From: Ectocarpus siliculosus
Lineage: Eukaryota; Sar; Phaeophyceae; Ectocarpales; Ectocarpaceae
NCBI GenBank assembly: GCA_000310025.1
Contig: FN648459.1
Span: 124,694 to 188,693, forward strand
Direction of reading: 5' to 3'
Length of the DNA: 64,000 nt
Positions 45,370 through 56,688 of this stretch are shown here, one piece after another. The notes beneath the pieces were generated by a model that worked only from the letters and a program-made list of their open reading frames with translations, had not been told where the DNA came from and made no database searches. Each line of letters starts with the position of its first letter. The first letter of the stretch is position 1. The position numbers and the translations under genes were made by a program.

Positions 45370-47301
45370 GTAAGTGCCGCAATGTGAATGGCAGTATAAT
45401 AGAGGGATGAAATGGGCCGAGAAGGCCCTGTGCGAGACGTGTTCTGGTATTTCCGTGGGTGTCGTTGCTTGGGGCTTGCTTCATTCTCCGCGGGGGAGGG
45501 TGTGTGGTTTGCTTCTGTTTTGAGACAACCGAGCTTGTCGAGTGGCCGTACGACGAGGAGGGGCCCACGTGCTCAACATCACAGCTTGTCGCATGCACGA
45601 TGCGCCTGCACTATATATGCGTCTGGCCACAGCTTACAGACCAGCGCAGTCCTGAATCCATGCGAGCCAAACCATCGGGCGCAGTACCATGGGTAGGTCC
45701 ACCTGTGGGCAAACCTGGGCTACCTTGTGTGGGCGATATTTTACTGGCGGCGCCTGGAAAAAAAAGAAGAAAAAGGAAGAAGTATAGACGTATAGACCTA
45801 TCTCTCGCGAAACCCCGTAGTGCAGTACTGCACGGCTGAAAAAAAAAAAAATGGCGGCGGAACAAAGAATATCGGCTTACACAGAAGAGCAGCGCGACCG
45901 GCGTACATCCACCCAACGCTAAAGGTTTACAGCAGTAGACTATTCCAATAGCTATCTAGGGAACCAAGATTTGCCGAATTCCGTCCACTGTAGGCTGAAA
46001 ACTTGTCGGCGCAAGCCGCAGCCCGTGCCCAAAAAAATTTGCCGATCGTATCTACGCGGCGCAACCACGCTGCTGTGCACCCGCCAAAGAGACCAAGCAC
46101 GAGAACGCGCCCACCACAGCATCAATCGCCACAAAAATTTGATGGAAGATGGACTGAGCGCCAGAGAATAGATTGCATAAGAATTCAACTTAGGTAGTGC
46201 AGATGATCGAGAGGTAGGCACGAATGAAGTTGAAAACTTGCGTTCGCATACACGCACCGTGCTTATGCCCTGCCACAGTGCCGGCAACACTAAGCATTGG
46301 TAATGTTAGCTGCTGATCTTGTGGTTGTATAGCACTTGGAATTGTGCTGCAATACGAACTACAGGTGGAGTACTCTTCAATGGCGTCAGCCTGGTTTGAA
46401 CTGAAATTGCTGTTGGTGGTGCCCCCCTGTTATTGCACCGCACACGCTTGCTTGTGCCTGTTGGAGTCGGGACCTGAGACCTAGCAGCACAACTCTCCTG
46501 ATTCCTGACGAAAAAAATGCAAGAAGGGTCGAGCGACTACTGTAAAACGGCACCTACGGTAACAGCGAGTTTGGCCACTGATAACGTTGTGCTACGTGGT
46601 GTCGCATGCAGGCACGGTCGGCATATATATGAACACATTGAAGTACTTGTCTCGATGTACATAAGTACGCCCTGAGCATTGGGTGTGGCGAGAACGCCGG
46701 AAATACTTACACACGAGCACCGCACACAAGATCGGGACCCCCCGGGTTGCCCAAACCTATCAACATCATGCCCGAAGGATACAACAACTAACTTATTTAC
46801 AGTCAGTACAATACCGGCCCAACGCACACAGCACCCCAATAATAGGTTTCCGGCAGTTTGCCGGAAAAACGCGAAGAACAAAATACTATGCCAATAAACA
46901 ACGGACACCCGGCTTGACCGAAGAAAAATACTCCCCCCCCCCGCCCCCCGGTCCACCTCCCTGCGCAACTAGGAACTAAAATTCGCCCCGGGCGGAAACG
47001 CGCGCTCTAGCCGGCTTGAAAGTATTAGGCAGAAGTTCGTCCGTCTGATGTCTCGTATCCCGGGGTCGTCGTATCTCGTGGATGGATGCATCCAACGGAA
47101 GTGAAGCACGGACGGACCTGTTCAACCACCAACAAGGACGCGCGAAATATGTCATTGAAACATGGAGTTAGAATAAATCAGACCACACGATCTTTCGGTA
47201 CGACGTGGAGATCTGACGTGCAATAATGCCGGGCACGACATCCCCAACCCCAATCACAAGGAACGATATATTATGTACCTGCCTGAAGAAGTAGCCAGAT
47301 C
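45370..47301. other. Stretch without a firm gene
   Basis: It probably holds introns or later exons of the gene starting at 45,173 (the open stretch 45,500-45,640), then A-runs near 45,840. Further on I see only short mixed frames. A C-run lies at 46,930-46,950. No gene is called. Confidence 0.35.
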
Positions 47302-49262
47302 TCAGTTCCAGGCGTCGGTTACGAGATCCGCAACCCCATCATCTGTGTCTCCATAACTCCAGTTGGAGTCGACGCTCTTCTCGCTCACCCCGTCAGGTTC
47401 CCCATCGCTGAAGCCAGATTCGCTCGAATCCAACTTGATCAAATCGTCGAGTGCTCCGACCGAACCGTCGCTGTTATCGTCCGACTCGGGGTCCTCCAAC
47501 TCTTCATCGGCGTAGCGATGCTTCTCGCGTGTCCCGGGGGTGTTCTTCAGGGCAGGGTCACTCTCCACGTTGGCTCGAACAATTCTACCAGCTGCCCGCA
47601 CGACGGACATCCTTGCGTCTGCGTCCTCCGTGTCCTTCTCGACTTCCTTCAGAATCGACTCGAGAGACCTACCCTTATCCGCTAGCTGGTTGGATAGTGG
47701 CTGTGCGGGTGCTTTACGTCGAGCACGCAGCATAAACTCAATAAGATGCTTGTCCCCAAGGGTGTTTGGGAAGAGGAAGAGTTCCCGCTCGCGTGCATCT
47801 CCTTGCGCTCCGTCGGCTCGGACCAATCGTGATTTGCTGTCGGGGTCTGCGTCCATCCCGGTAAACAAGTCCAGGACGATGCTTCGTGCGTACTTCCCCG
47901 TTATCTCCTCCATGCAATCCTTCGCTCGTTCAGCAGCTAGCCAACCGGCGACGTCCTGCCAGCAAAGGATATCACCTCGACCGAGGACGTCATCCACCAT
48001 CCTCCGCACCGTGCTCAAAGGCTCTAGAAGCGTCGGCGCCTCGTCCCCCGATCCACATGGCTCGTTCGCTGCTTGCTCTGGCGGTTTGTCGTCTCTCTTC
48101 ATGCTGTTCAAGCGGCTCTGGTAGCAACGGCCGCACCACCAGTCACCATCACTCACCATCGCATTACCCTCCGCGACATGATCTCCTGCAGCATCCATGG
48201 GATACCACCTTACGCGGCTCTTGTCCGATTTCCGGTACTTGCATTTACTGCATTGGCGAAGCTCTGCCTTCCTTTCTTTCTCGGCGAAATAAGCTAGGAA
48301 GCAGTCGGGCGTTGGCAGAGGCAGTCCTTGCTGGGACTAAAGTCTCGCACGATAGCTAGAGGCAGGGTTTTCTCTCCTTGTCTCAACGCGGCTACGAAGG
48401 TTACAGCTCGCCCTAGCCGGTCCGCGCGGAGGTGCGTGAAACCTTCGTCGTCCGGCAATCTGTGGCATGTCGAACATAGTCTCTCGTCGGCCGAGTGCAC
48501 TACACTCCCGGGGCATGTGCTACACTCGGTGCGAGGGTAGTGTGTAACCCAACCGCATTCCTGACGGCCGCACGCCTTTTTTCTCTTCTTGCCTGTTGGT
48601 TGTCCTACAGGTAGCACCGCCGGGGCAGACAGTCTCCTACCCGCATTCCGCTTGCCTGGCAGATGACCGGCTTGTCTTGGGTTCCCGCCGTGGCTCCTAC
48701 GCCGAGTATCAACGGGGTTATTCCCCCCGGCCTCTGATTGTCGCCGTTCATCTTCGGCAATCGCGCGATCTCTACGAGCCGTGGCCTCCCTCCTGGCCTC
48801 GCTCTGCTGCTTGTAGTAATCCTCCTCCTCGAGCTTGCTCTCGAGGTTGGGTAGGCACCCGCCCGTGACACTAGCAGAGGGCCTCCTCTTCCTTCTCCGT
48901 TTCCTGCCAGACCGGGTCTTTCCTCCCGTCCGACGGACACGTGCACCGGAATCTCCCGCGTCGCGCTTTGTCGCGGCGATGGGGGTGCGCGCCTCGTTGG
49001 TTAGGTAACCCTCTCCCCTGCTCCCGCTCCGTCTCCGTTCACTTGTGGCGTCTCCTTCTGTGTCGTCGACCACTGGCTGACGCGGGGTTAGCGCGCCTTC
49101 CGTGAGCTGGCGAAGGGTTAGTATCGGCTGTATACCCCCGCTTCCGGGTGTAGAAGGGCTCCCATACTGGTTCCGAGGCAACGCCGGTGGCGTACCCGGT
49201 AGAGCTGTGGGGCTCTTCACCCCACAAGCCGGTTGGCCCACCCTACGTGGACGGGAATTCAT
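47302..49262 (-). CDS. Two-exon gene, cysteine-cluster protein with acidic tail
   Basis: Exon 1 runs from ATG 49,262 to 48,405. It is basic and low-complexity, with a KRRRKRR-type patch near its middle and then the cluster CGRQECG...CSTCPG...CSTCHRLP. A 68-base intron (48,404-48,337; GTAACC...TTTAG) joins in phase 0. Exon 2, 48,336-47,302, reads PDCFLAYFAEKERKAEL, then CSKCKYRKSD...WWCGRCYQ (a second four-cysteine pair), a helical middle, and an acidic Asp/Ser tail ending TDAWN. Total is about 630 residues. The layout (basic start, two zinc-like clusters, acidic end) would suit a nuclear protein, perhaps chromatin- or transposon-related. I do not recognise the family. An upstream acceptor near 49,309 means the true start may lie in an earlier exon. 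Confidence 0.6.
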
Positions 49263-49320
49263 CTGGCAGCAGCTCGACCTATGCCGGCCGTTTTTCCATG
49301 CATTCAAAACCTGACCAGAG

Positions 49321-49839
49321 TTACGACAACAACATGTTACTTTTGCACGTACAGCTATAAGCCAGGCGCACGCCTATTCGTGGGGTGGGATTTTCGGTGC
49401 CTCTTGACAGCCATGCATAAGGTCTGATCCTCTTTACGGGCGCGCGTATGCACCTGAGAACGCAACGGACAGAAACCTGTTCAAATACGTAGTTATACTC
49501 CAGAGTGTCTGCAGCTAAGCGCCCCGAGTCATGTTCGGCTCGTACATTGGCAAAGCACCGAGCGTAATAATTGAACTCGAAGAAATCGTACTTGCCCTCA
49601 TGAAGCCCAATTTGTCTGCAACTTGTAGTGATAGGCTGACCCTGAGCTGGCATTATTGTATTGAGCATTTCCGTCGTATCTTGGGGTGGGAATGGTGTAT
49701 CCAAAATGTACCTACATGCGCAACGTGCAAGAGCGCTGCGGACCCACGGCATAGACTCTTCTGAAATTAGAATTTTGAACATACCATGCTTATCCCCTGC
49801 CACACTAAATCGCCTCAAACCTTTTGCATTAGGTGGCAA
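49321..49839 (-). CDS. Open frame of 172 residues, possible exon
   Basis: The frame reads GDKHGMFKILISEESMPWVR, then YDFFEFNYYARCFANVRAEH. It is more protein-like than its neighbours and lies directly upstream of the cysteine-cluster gene on the same strand. No start codon, known motif or certain splice site was found. A possible donor (GCT|GTACGT near 49,355) would leave an implausibly short intron to the next gene. Low confidence. Confidence 0.25.
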   Translation of the reverse strand: MPPNAKGLRRFSVAGDKHGMFKILISEESMPWVRSALARCACRYILDTPFPPQDTTEMLNTIMPAQGQPITTSCRQIGLHEGKYDFFEFNYYARCFANVRAEHDSGRLAADTLEYNYVFEQVSVRCVLRCIRAPVKRIRPYAWLSRGTENPTPRIGVRLAYSCTCKSNMLLS

Positions 49840-50319
49840 TACAACCTAGGTATAAGGCGGTAGCATAGTTAGGGTGCAATACAACCACCTCGCGCAGAGG
49901 TCGGGTCGCATGGGAAGCTCGCTCCCTGATTTTGGAGCTGCTGCATGGTGGTACACTCTAGCTAAAGTCCAACTTTTTCACCCTACCTTTCACAACTGTA
50001 CGTATAAAACATACCCTGGTGTACCCTGGCATCTTATTTACATACCTCTCTTGAAATCTGGACAGTTTATGCTCTCGTTCGCCCTCTAGAGCCGATGCTA
50101 GGTGTGGAGGTCTGGTGCCGAGCGAGCCGCCTGATCAGAGGGGTTTCCACAAGGGGCTGCTTTCCCGTTGGAAGCATTATTCGGCGTACTTACTTTTTTT
50201 TTTTTTCAACCGTGCAGCACTGAGTGTGTATCTCGACGACCACGACGTCGATTCACTAGTGGGTTGCTGCAGATGATGCAGAGTGAGCGGGAGATGACGT
50301 ACATGTGTCTGCGCCCTGA
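49840..50319. other. Stretch without a supported gene
   Basis: No coding signal is seen. A run of 12-13 T lies at about 50,193-50,206. Confidence 0.4.
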
Positions 50320-50560
50320 TTAGTTGTCCCCTTTCATCCACCCGCGGTGCTGTTTTGCAGCGCACGAGCAGCACTTGTCAAAAAAATCATCATATGTCTT
50401 ATGTGCGTACACTGCTGTATGTAGCATTTCAACAATAAATCGCAAGCACGCCATCGCCTCAACAGGAGGCCAGCGGCCGCCAAGTGCAGCATGCGGCACC
50501 CCAGCGGTGATTCGAGCAACCAAAATGTCGAGAGAAGTGGTGCAGCCTTGAAATCCGCGC
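50320..50560 (-). CDS. Candidate terminal exon, unrecognised protein
   Basis: The acceptor TTGCACACATCCTCACAG opens a frame reading GCTTSLDILVARITAGVP, then MACLRFIVEMLHTAVY, and FFDKCCSCAAKQHRGW before TAA. Eighty codons are open with balanced composition and a CxxCxxC-like end. Upstream exons on the minus strand (above 50,560) were not found. It could be the 3' end of a small gene or a decayed one. Confidence 0.4.
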
Positions 50561-51073
50561 CTGTGAGGATGTGTGCAATGAAAGATGCCGCCTGTTTCTC
50601 TGCTGCGGCTGCTGCTGTACATACGAATTCTCAAAAGCAAAATCGAGCATCAGATATCATCTATGTCTGATCTGCGTGGTCTCTGTCTCACCCAGTGATT
50701 TTGCACCACACCAGACCATCACGCACAAAAGAACAGCAGCAGTTGCTTAGAGTGGAGTGTATAATGGTGCCACTGCGTCAGTGCGCCAACCGTACATTGC
50801 TCGTTTGCTTCTGACCATCATGCATTATCAAGCCGCTTCTCTCCTGGCCGCTACATAGCTACAGCAGCAGCAGCAGTAGCTGTGTGGTTGCGGCACCGCA
50901 GCAGCAGCAGCAGCGAGGGGGTGTTGCTTCCATGTCCCACACACTCCTCCTTCTGTGTGCTATGTGCTGGGTCCCGGGTGTGCTGTGTCTGCTGTGTGTT
51001 GCCAAGATCGCAGGTGATGTGTGCCCCTCCTGTGCCCCTTTTATCTCGAATGGGTAGTCTTTCTGTGTGTGTA
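50561..51073. other. Noncoding stretch with CAG runs
   Basis: CAG trinucleotide runs lie at about 50,861-50,880 and 50,899-50,913. A pyrimidine-rich, TGTGTGT-bearing stretch then leads into repeat B2 of the element at 51,074. No gene is seen. Confidence 0.45.
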
Positions 51074-51312
51074 TTTATTTTGTTTTCTTTCGAATTGCTT
51101 CATTATTTCTTCGGTTTCTAGGCTACGTGTTGGGGAGAGAGACGCACGAAACGCTCATCGTCTCTCCGGCCGCGTTAGCTGCAAAGGCCGGCGTCAACTC
51201 TTACAAATCCATCTCTCTCCCCACAAATACTAGCCGGGGGCTTACGACTGCAAACGCAGGAGTCCCAAAAACTGACCAAGTCCTCAAATGGTAGACACCA
51301 TTCTACAACACC
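51074..51312 (-). repeat. Split direct repeat B2, outer end of the element
   Basis: About 238 bases, a direct repeat of 51,644-51,882 with about two differences. Its outer border is TTTATTTTG after the TG-rich unique sequence. Confidence 0.88.
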
Positions 51313-51643
51313 TGACTAGATACCGAATATTCCCGAACTTATGCCCCCACCTTCGAAAGAAAAGGGATGGGAGGGCGGGATTTTCTAAACTGCCGCCGCT
51401 ACTGCGTAAGGCGGCTGCTGCTGTCCTTCCGTTGCCTCACGCGCTCTGTAGCTGTCACACGTTACCCGACTTCGCTACAGCCCCTGCGTGGACTCGATCA
51501 CGGAATGACACCCCCAACTATAGAGTAATAATTCCAAACGCCGTGACCCTGGGTTTCCGGTAGAAAATGAAGCCAAATTCTAATTCGACTGTTACAAAAT
51601 AAACACCAGTTTATTCTATCTGCTTCGACGAACAAACCTTCCT
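51313..51643 (-). repeat. Split direct repeat A2
   Basis: From about 51,381 the block matches A1 (59,250-59,520) without a visible difference, including ACTGCCGCCGCTACTGCG and CGCGCTCTGTAGCTG. It lies between B2 and B1. Confidence 0.88.
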
Positions 51644-51882
51644 TTTATTTTGTTTTCTTTCGAATTGCTTCAATATTTCTTCGGTTTCTAGGCTACGTGT
51701 TGGGGAGAGAGACGCACGAAACGCTCATCGTCTCTCCGGCCGCGTTAGCTGCAAAGGCCGGCGTCAACTCTTACAAATCCATCTCTCTCCCCACAAATAC
51801 TAGCCGGGGGCTTACGACTGCAAACGCAGGAGTCCCAAAAACTGACCAAGTACTCAAATGGTAGACACCATTCTACAACACC
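51644..51882 (-). repeat. Split direct repeat B1
   Basis: Direct repeat of B2. It lies about 40 bases beyond the stop codon of the recombinase frame. Confidence 0.88.
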
Positions 51883-51923
51883 CACATCGAGGTCAGTTTC
51901 TGGACGACTACCGAATAAGTCAA

Positions 51924-53006
51924 CTATCCGTTCCCCCAGACGGTCCCCTCCCCCGGCTGTCTCGATACGATCCTACTGCCGTCTGTAAGTTTCCGTGACA
52001 CTCGCCGCGAATCCTCTACATTGTTTCGCGCGTACGGCTTGTATGCATCCGACCTCCACTTCCCTTCTCTCTGAATCACTCGTTCTGCGATGTCTCCGCC
52101 CGATGCAAGAGCCGTCGCGCCTCCAATTCGCAACGAGTGCAACGCGTACTCCTGGGGGTTACGCCCCGACTTCGCAACCACTTCTCTGACTGCACGGAGG
52201 GCAGCACTATACCTCGCTACTCTCACAGCTCTTCCACTACGGTACGAAGCTAGCGGTGCGGAGTCAGGCAACGTCGCATGACACGATAACAGCTCCACCA
52301 CAAGAGCCACCGCGCCGCCGCGTGCTCTCACACCTGACTGCGGTCCGGTGACTTCGTCTCGCGTACGAACCCGTATGTTTCCTTTCTGCTCTTGATCGGC
52401 CTTGTGCCCTCTAAACCTCATTTCGACACGGTCTGCTCGACGATATTGACTAAAGACTAATTGCGTCTCGCCAGCAAACAATGCTACATCCGCCCGCGTA
52501 AGACAGTGTGCCTCATGCACCCTGCCCGCATCGTTCGCGAACACCTCATCAGACCGTGTGATGAAGAGATAGGACAAGCACAGACACAGCCACATCACTC
52601 TGCCCCCTTCCCCCCAGTTCTGGCTTGCGCTTTCCCCGTCCAGCAGCATACGCCAAGACACAGGCAGACGCACACGGCGTACCGTCCCCATAGCCACGTG
52701 GTTCCTCGCAATCCCCCTTAGCGCACATTTCAACATCGGAGACGACAAGTCGAGCTCGACAGAAGCTTCCAGCCTATGAAAATGTTGTACAGCCGTGAGT
52801 TTTCCGGATATTGTACTCGCTAGATTACCCTCAGACTCGAAACACCAGGCTACGAAGTCTATCAACTCCCAGACATGAAGGTCCCCGGCACGTTGCCCTA
52901 GGAACTTGGGCTTCTCCGTCAGCCTCCGAAACGTGCACCAAGAGTTGAAGCCTGACGTGTAAGTCCTTCTAGACGAAGACGCAACTGAGTGCTCGACGAG
53001 CTGCAT
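51924..53006 (-). CDS. Tyrosine recombinase of the Ngaro/PAT-like element
   Basis: 360 residues. SSRRTYTSGFNSW near the start fits the N-terminal helical (SAM-like) domain. FITRSDEVF in the middle carries the first catalytic arginine. HSLRIGGATALASGGD carries the HxxR box. KWRSDAYKPYARNN carries the last conserved residues with the nucleophilic tyrosine. In DIRS-order elements this enzyme replaces the integrase and joins cDNA by site-specific recombination, without target duplication. The frame overlaps the reverse transcriptase frame by 88 bases. It looks whole. Confidence 0.85.
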   Translation of the reverse strand: MQLVEHSVASSSRRTYTSGFNSWCTFRRLTEKPKFLGQRAGDLHVWELIDFVAWCFESEGNLASTISGKLTAVQHFHRLEASVELDLSSPMLKCALRGIARNHVAMGTVRRVRLPVSWRMLLDGESASQNWGEGGRVMWLCLCLSYLFITRSDEVFANDAGRVHEAHCLTRADVALFAGETQLVFSQYRRADRVEMRFRGHKADQEQKGNIRVRTRDEVTGPQSGVRARGGAVALVVELLSCHATLPDSAPLASYRSGRAVRVARYSAALRAVREVVAKSGRNPQEYALHSLRIGGATALASGGDIAERVIQREGKWRSDAYKPYARNNVEDSRRVSRKLTDGSRIVSRQPGEGTVWGNG

Positions 53007-55207
53007 GCCAAGACGTCGGTAACAAAGTCCCGTCCTGCCTGTCCCAGGTCCTGAACCTGCCAGTCGATATCCGGTCGGAACGCGCGCAAGTTTGAGGCAA
53101 TGCTATCGTGGTTCCACCGAGAGATGCCGTCTGCCAGTGTATTAGAGATGCCTTTCACGTGACGCGCGCGGAAACACCACCCGCTTCGCATCTCTAAACA
53201 TCCTAGAATACGCATTAGCGCTCCCGACCTCGGCTCTCTAGGTCCCCTGCAACGGTTACACCAATGGATGGAGCTCATGTTGTCTCCACGAAGCAAAACG
53301 CTTTGACCAGGATACTCGGGTGTAGAGTCTGCGTCTACCGTGAAAGCCCACGCTGTAACGACCATCCCCAACAGCTCGAGGACGTTGATGCTTAAGTCGT
53401 CTCTACCGACTGCCTTGCGACGCAGCCGTTGTCGGACATCATCCGAGAAATCCATTCGCCAGTATTGCCCCGATTCTAAGCAGTATCCTCCCATGGCGTC
53501 CCCACTCGCGTCACCCCACAGCGTTCGAGAGTGAGGTTGCAGATACATGCTGTAAAGCGGCATCTCTAGCCTACCCTCGCCGTGAAGGCCGCTGGCCTCT
53601 GCTAGCATCATACGCCAGAACGACGCGTCGGCGCGGAACTCGGGACCCAGAGAAATGACCCGTTTCGATGGGCCCTGGCGTACTCCCCCCTTCGAGCCGA
53701 TGTACTTCTCTTCCCACGGTTGGGAGGGGGGCATACCCAACTGGTTGAGCATGCGTCGCACAAAGAACTTTCCAGGGCGAACAACCACACACACGTGCAA
53801 CAGCTTCCCCATCAGCGACCGCACTTCGGTCTCCGACGCGCTACGACGAACTACCCATCCTTCAAGCGCCTCACGCAACGTCGCTAACTTTTGTTGAGGA
53901 AGAGAAATCGACATAGCCTTCGTGTCTATTACCCAACCCAACACTTCCATGCTCGCCTCCCACGACGTAAGTTTGCTAGCTGAAAATAGTGGTGGGAAAC
54001 CGTGGGGTCTGTCACCGAAGAGTCGAAAGTGGTCAGAAACGAGAGATTCGGAAGAGATCACACAACGGTCACCGCGGGGGTGGGACCAGTGCACTTCTAC
54101 CCCTATAACATCGTCCACATACGCCCGCGCGAAAAACGGGTCGTCTACTCCTCCACCGGAACCGGGTGGGATTGCACACGCCGCTGGCAGCATCGTTTGA
54201 ACTTCTGCTGATTCCACCACCGAAATATGTGCGGTAGCAAGCCGCCCTTGCGGCGTCGGCGTTGCGTTTGCGGCTGATGTTTTGTTGTGGGAGTGCTCAA
54301 TCGCTGCTGTGCACAGGCAAAAATACGGGGGGCTGAGGTTCCATCCAAACTGCAGTTGCCTGTCTACAACGAGCGTGCCTCCAAACACGTATCCGAACTT
54401 CGGGGAGTGCGCTCGCTCTACGGATACTTGCCGAAACGCGTCTTTGGAATCGACTTTAGCAATCAGAATTGTGGGGGTGTCTCCATGGGCGTCACGCACA
54501 AACTTTCCATGCAGGTACAACACGCGCCAAACTACATCACGCAATACGTGGCCCAGTTTGCAGACCGGTGCCACGGAAGTGTTGGTATCGTCGTTTACAC
54601 CCGAAAATCGGAGATCGTTGATGATCCTAGCTTTCTTGGTGTTCACTACTACTCCCAATGGAGACAAGCGTAGGCCGGGAATCTGGTATGCCGCTGATCT
54701 GGGAAACACGAATGCACGCCCGTACCGGACGTCCTCCTTGATTTTTTTCTGAATGAGGTCCGTATGCTGTGAAACAGATGCATGGTTACCGTACGCGAGA
54801 GCTTCATCTACGTCACCGCCTGCTGCTATCTGCACCGGGACACCTCTAGACACAATCCGCACCAGAAGATCGATGGAGGGGAACTGTTTTAACCCACCAA
54901 ACCATTGACGCACGCTACGTGGGTCTGCTTGCGGCACGGGCAGTATTGTTTCGAGTTGCGACATGGAATCGAAGTCCCCTGCATGACTAAGAAGGAAAGC
55001 AAGGCTAACGTCCTCTACGCGACTCAACGCTTTCCTCGCTGATTCGCCCCCCCTCGCGGCAATTAGTTCGTCCACCGCATGTCCATAAACACACACGTCG
55101 GCATCCACACCTGCTGATAGCCCTGGGGCCAACCTCGTGTAGACCGGCGTGCTGCCGTTCAATTTAGCAGCATGTGCGCTGCCATCCGAGGTAGGCCCCC
55201 CCGCCAC
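52919..55207 (-). CDS. Reverse transcriptase/RNase H of the Ngaro/PAT-like element
   Basis: 762 residues. Reverse transcriptase motifs are KARIINDLRFSGVND, IAKVDSKDAFRQV (first catalytic Asp), FGWNLSPPYF and ARAYVDDVIGVEV (the YxDD box as YVDD). RNase H follows, with LWGDASGDAMGGYC, NVLELLGMVV, LLRGDNMSSIHW and ISNTLADGIS giving the acidic residues in order. This is the usual DIRS-order arrangement and would copy element RNA into DNA. The frame overlaps the gag frame by 49 bases and the recombinase frame by 88. It looks whole. Confidence 0.87.
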   Translation of the reverse strand: MAGGPTSDGSAHAAKLNGSTPVYTRLAPGLSAGVDADVCVYGHAVDELIAARGGESARKALSRVEDVSLAFLLSHAGDFDSMSQLETILPVPQADPRSVRQWFGGLKQFPSIDLLVRIVSRGVPVQIAAGGDVDEALAYGNHASVSQHTDLIQKKIKEDVRYGRAFVFPRSAAYQIPGLRLSPLGVVVNTKKARIINDLRFSGVNDDTNTSVAPVCKLGHVLRDVVWRVLYLHGKFVRDAHGDTPTILIAKVDSKDAFRQVSVERAHSPKFGYVFGGTLVVDRQLQFGWNLSPPYFCLCTAAIEHSHNKTSAANATPTPQGRLATAHISVVESAEVQTMLPAACAIPPGSGGGVDDPFFARAYVDDVIGVEVHWSHPRGDRCVISSESLVSDHFRLFGDRPHGFPPLFSASKLTSWEASMEVLGWVIDTKAMSISLPQQKLATLREALEGWVVRRSASETEVRSLMGKLLHVCVVVRPGKFFVRRMLNQLGMPPSQPWEEKYIGSKGGVRQGPSKRVISLGPEFRADASFWRMMLAEASGLHGEGRLEMPLYSMYLQPHSRTLWGDASGDAMGGYCLESGQYWRMDFSDDVRQRLRRKAVGRDDLSINVLELLGMVVTAWAFTVDADSTPEYPGQSVLLRGDNMSSIHWCNRCRGPREPRSGALMRILGCLEMRSGWCFRARHVKGISNTLADGISRWNHDSIASNLRAFRPDIDWQVQDLGQAGRDFVTDVLACSSSSTQLRLRLEGLTRQASTLGARFGG

Positions 55208-56688
55208 GCGGGAGAGCCCGCACCCCTATTGTCTTTCCCGTGGGTGAAGAAGTCAGCGGCCTTGGGTCTCGCGCCGCCCTCGCCAGCGGCGCGCGCCTCT
55301 CCTCCGCGCCCTCCCCCGTTGCCGTGGCCAACGCTGCGACCGCGGTGCTTGTCGCTCGTGGCGCTCCCGCCGACACCGCCCCGGCCGACACGAAACGTCA
55401 CGCTGCTGGCTGCCCTCCCGCGCGCGCCGGTTGCCGGAGTTTCGGACGCTCCGCGCCTAGCGTGGGAAGGGTTCTGGGCATGGATGTACGGGCAGTTACG
55501 ATCATGGCAACCGGACGACGAGTTGAAGGCGAAGCAGTAACCACGCGATCTTCCGGAAGTGGTCCCCCGGGCTCGCTTGGACGGCGATAGGAGCTGTTCT
55601 CCTGCCCGTATCTGAGGCTGGTAGAAGGCGGCGGCGCCGACCCCGCCCATGGCGATGAAGCCAGTAATCCTCTTCCACTCGATGGTTACCACGGGCGGAA
55701 AATCCTCGATGACAGTCGGCGGCGCAGAGTTTGTTGTCTTGAAACTGATGGCGGCGTCAAACCACCGCGATGCGAACAGGATTAGGTCGTCGTTGATGAA
55801 TCCCGCGAACCGGAGTTTGTTCGCGGGATTCCGCATCTCGCCGCGGTTTTCACGACAGTGCTCGGTGACCATCTCCAAGCCGACGTTGAGGGACTCCTCG
55901 AGGATGCCCACGCGCTGGAGACTCTCAGAATCGGTAATGCCTGTTTTGAGCAACGCCGATATGGTCGTGATGAGGATCGAGAGCGACTCTTCCAACGGAA
56001 CGTCGGCGTTAGGCGTGTCAGATCCCGAACGGTAGTCTTCCACCCGGAAGTTTGAGAGCGTGTCGAGCGATGCCGCCACTTTCTCTGTCACCAGAACGCC
56101 TTTGCGAAGCAAGGATTGCCACTCCATCTGCGACAGTTTTGAAACTGCCGGAGGCCGTCCCAGGATGAGCCACGCTTTTACCCGGCGGAGGTCCCCCCAC
56201 ATCCGCGCTCTATCCTTTGCCGCAGCTTTAGCCGCCTCGGCGCTGGGTGTAGCGGGGGCCCGAGAGGCCGGTAGTGGGGCGGTTGTGCCCACCAGTTGCA
56301 CCTCCCCCTGAAGACCAGGTCCTGCTGCTTGGGTGGCGATCAGGTCGTCGATCGTTGCTTGAAGCTGCTGGCGATCGCCGGCAGCCTCATCGCGCTTCCG
56401 CTGCAGCTCCTCCCTCAGGCCGTCCACCAGCCCGCGGAGAGAAGCGAGCTCAGTCTCATCAGCGGGGGGGTCGCCGCGGGTGCCTGTCCCTCGCGCTCGC
56501 GAGGAGGATACCGCTCGACGCCTCGCGGGAGTACGTGATCCGCTGCGCGTCGAGGGGCGAGCCGTCGAGCTCGCCACCGATCGCGTGGTAGACCTCCTCG
56601 TGCGTGGTGTCGAGGGTGTCGCCGGCCGACCTCGCCCTGCTTGCCCAGCCGCTGCCCTGCCGCTCCGCGTGGAGGCCCGTGTCGGCAT
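55159..56688 (-). CDS. Gag-like protein of the Ngaro/PAT-like element
   Basis: 509 residues. The start is Arg/Ser/Thr-rich. Then comes a coiled stretch (ASLRGLVDGLREELQRKRDE) and a central globular part. Near residue 400 lies a cysteine cluster C-x8-C-x4-C-x3-H (CFAFNSSSGCHDRNCPYIH). This CCCH form is common in gag proteins of DIRS-order elements. A Gly/Arg-rich tail ends the protein. It would bind element RNA. It follows the leader and precedes the reverse transcriptase, and looks whole. Confidence 0.78.
   Translation of the reverse strand: MPTRASTRSGRAAAGQAGRGRPATPSTPRTRRSTTRSVASSTARPSTRSGSRTPARRRAVSSSRARGTGTRGDPPADETELASLRGLVDGLREELQRKRDEAAGDRQQLQATIDDLIATQAAGPGLQGEVQLVGTTAPLPASRAPATPSAEAAKAAAKDRARMWGDLRRVKAWLILGRPPAVSKLSQMEWQSLLRKGVLVTEKVAASLDTLSNFRVEDYRSGSDTPNADVPLEESLSILITTISALLKTGITDSESLQRVGILEESLNVGLEMVTEHCRENRGEMRNPANKLRFAGFINDDLILFASRWFDAAISFKTTNSAPPTVIEDFPPVVTIEWKRITGFIAMGGVGAAAFYQPQIRAGEQLLSPSKRARGTTSGRSRGYCFAFNSSSGCHDRNCPYIHAQNPSHARRGASETPATGARGRAASSVTFRVGRGGVGGSATSDKHRGRSVGHGNGGGRGGEARAAGEGGARPKAADFFTHGKDNRGAGSPAWRGGLPRMAAHMLLN

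Noticed and set aside
53340-54752. Plus-strand frames of 64-156 residues opposite the reverse transcriptase
   Set aside because: They are shadows of the minus-strand reverse transcriptase, which has all its motifs in order.
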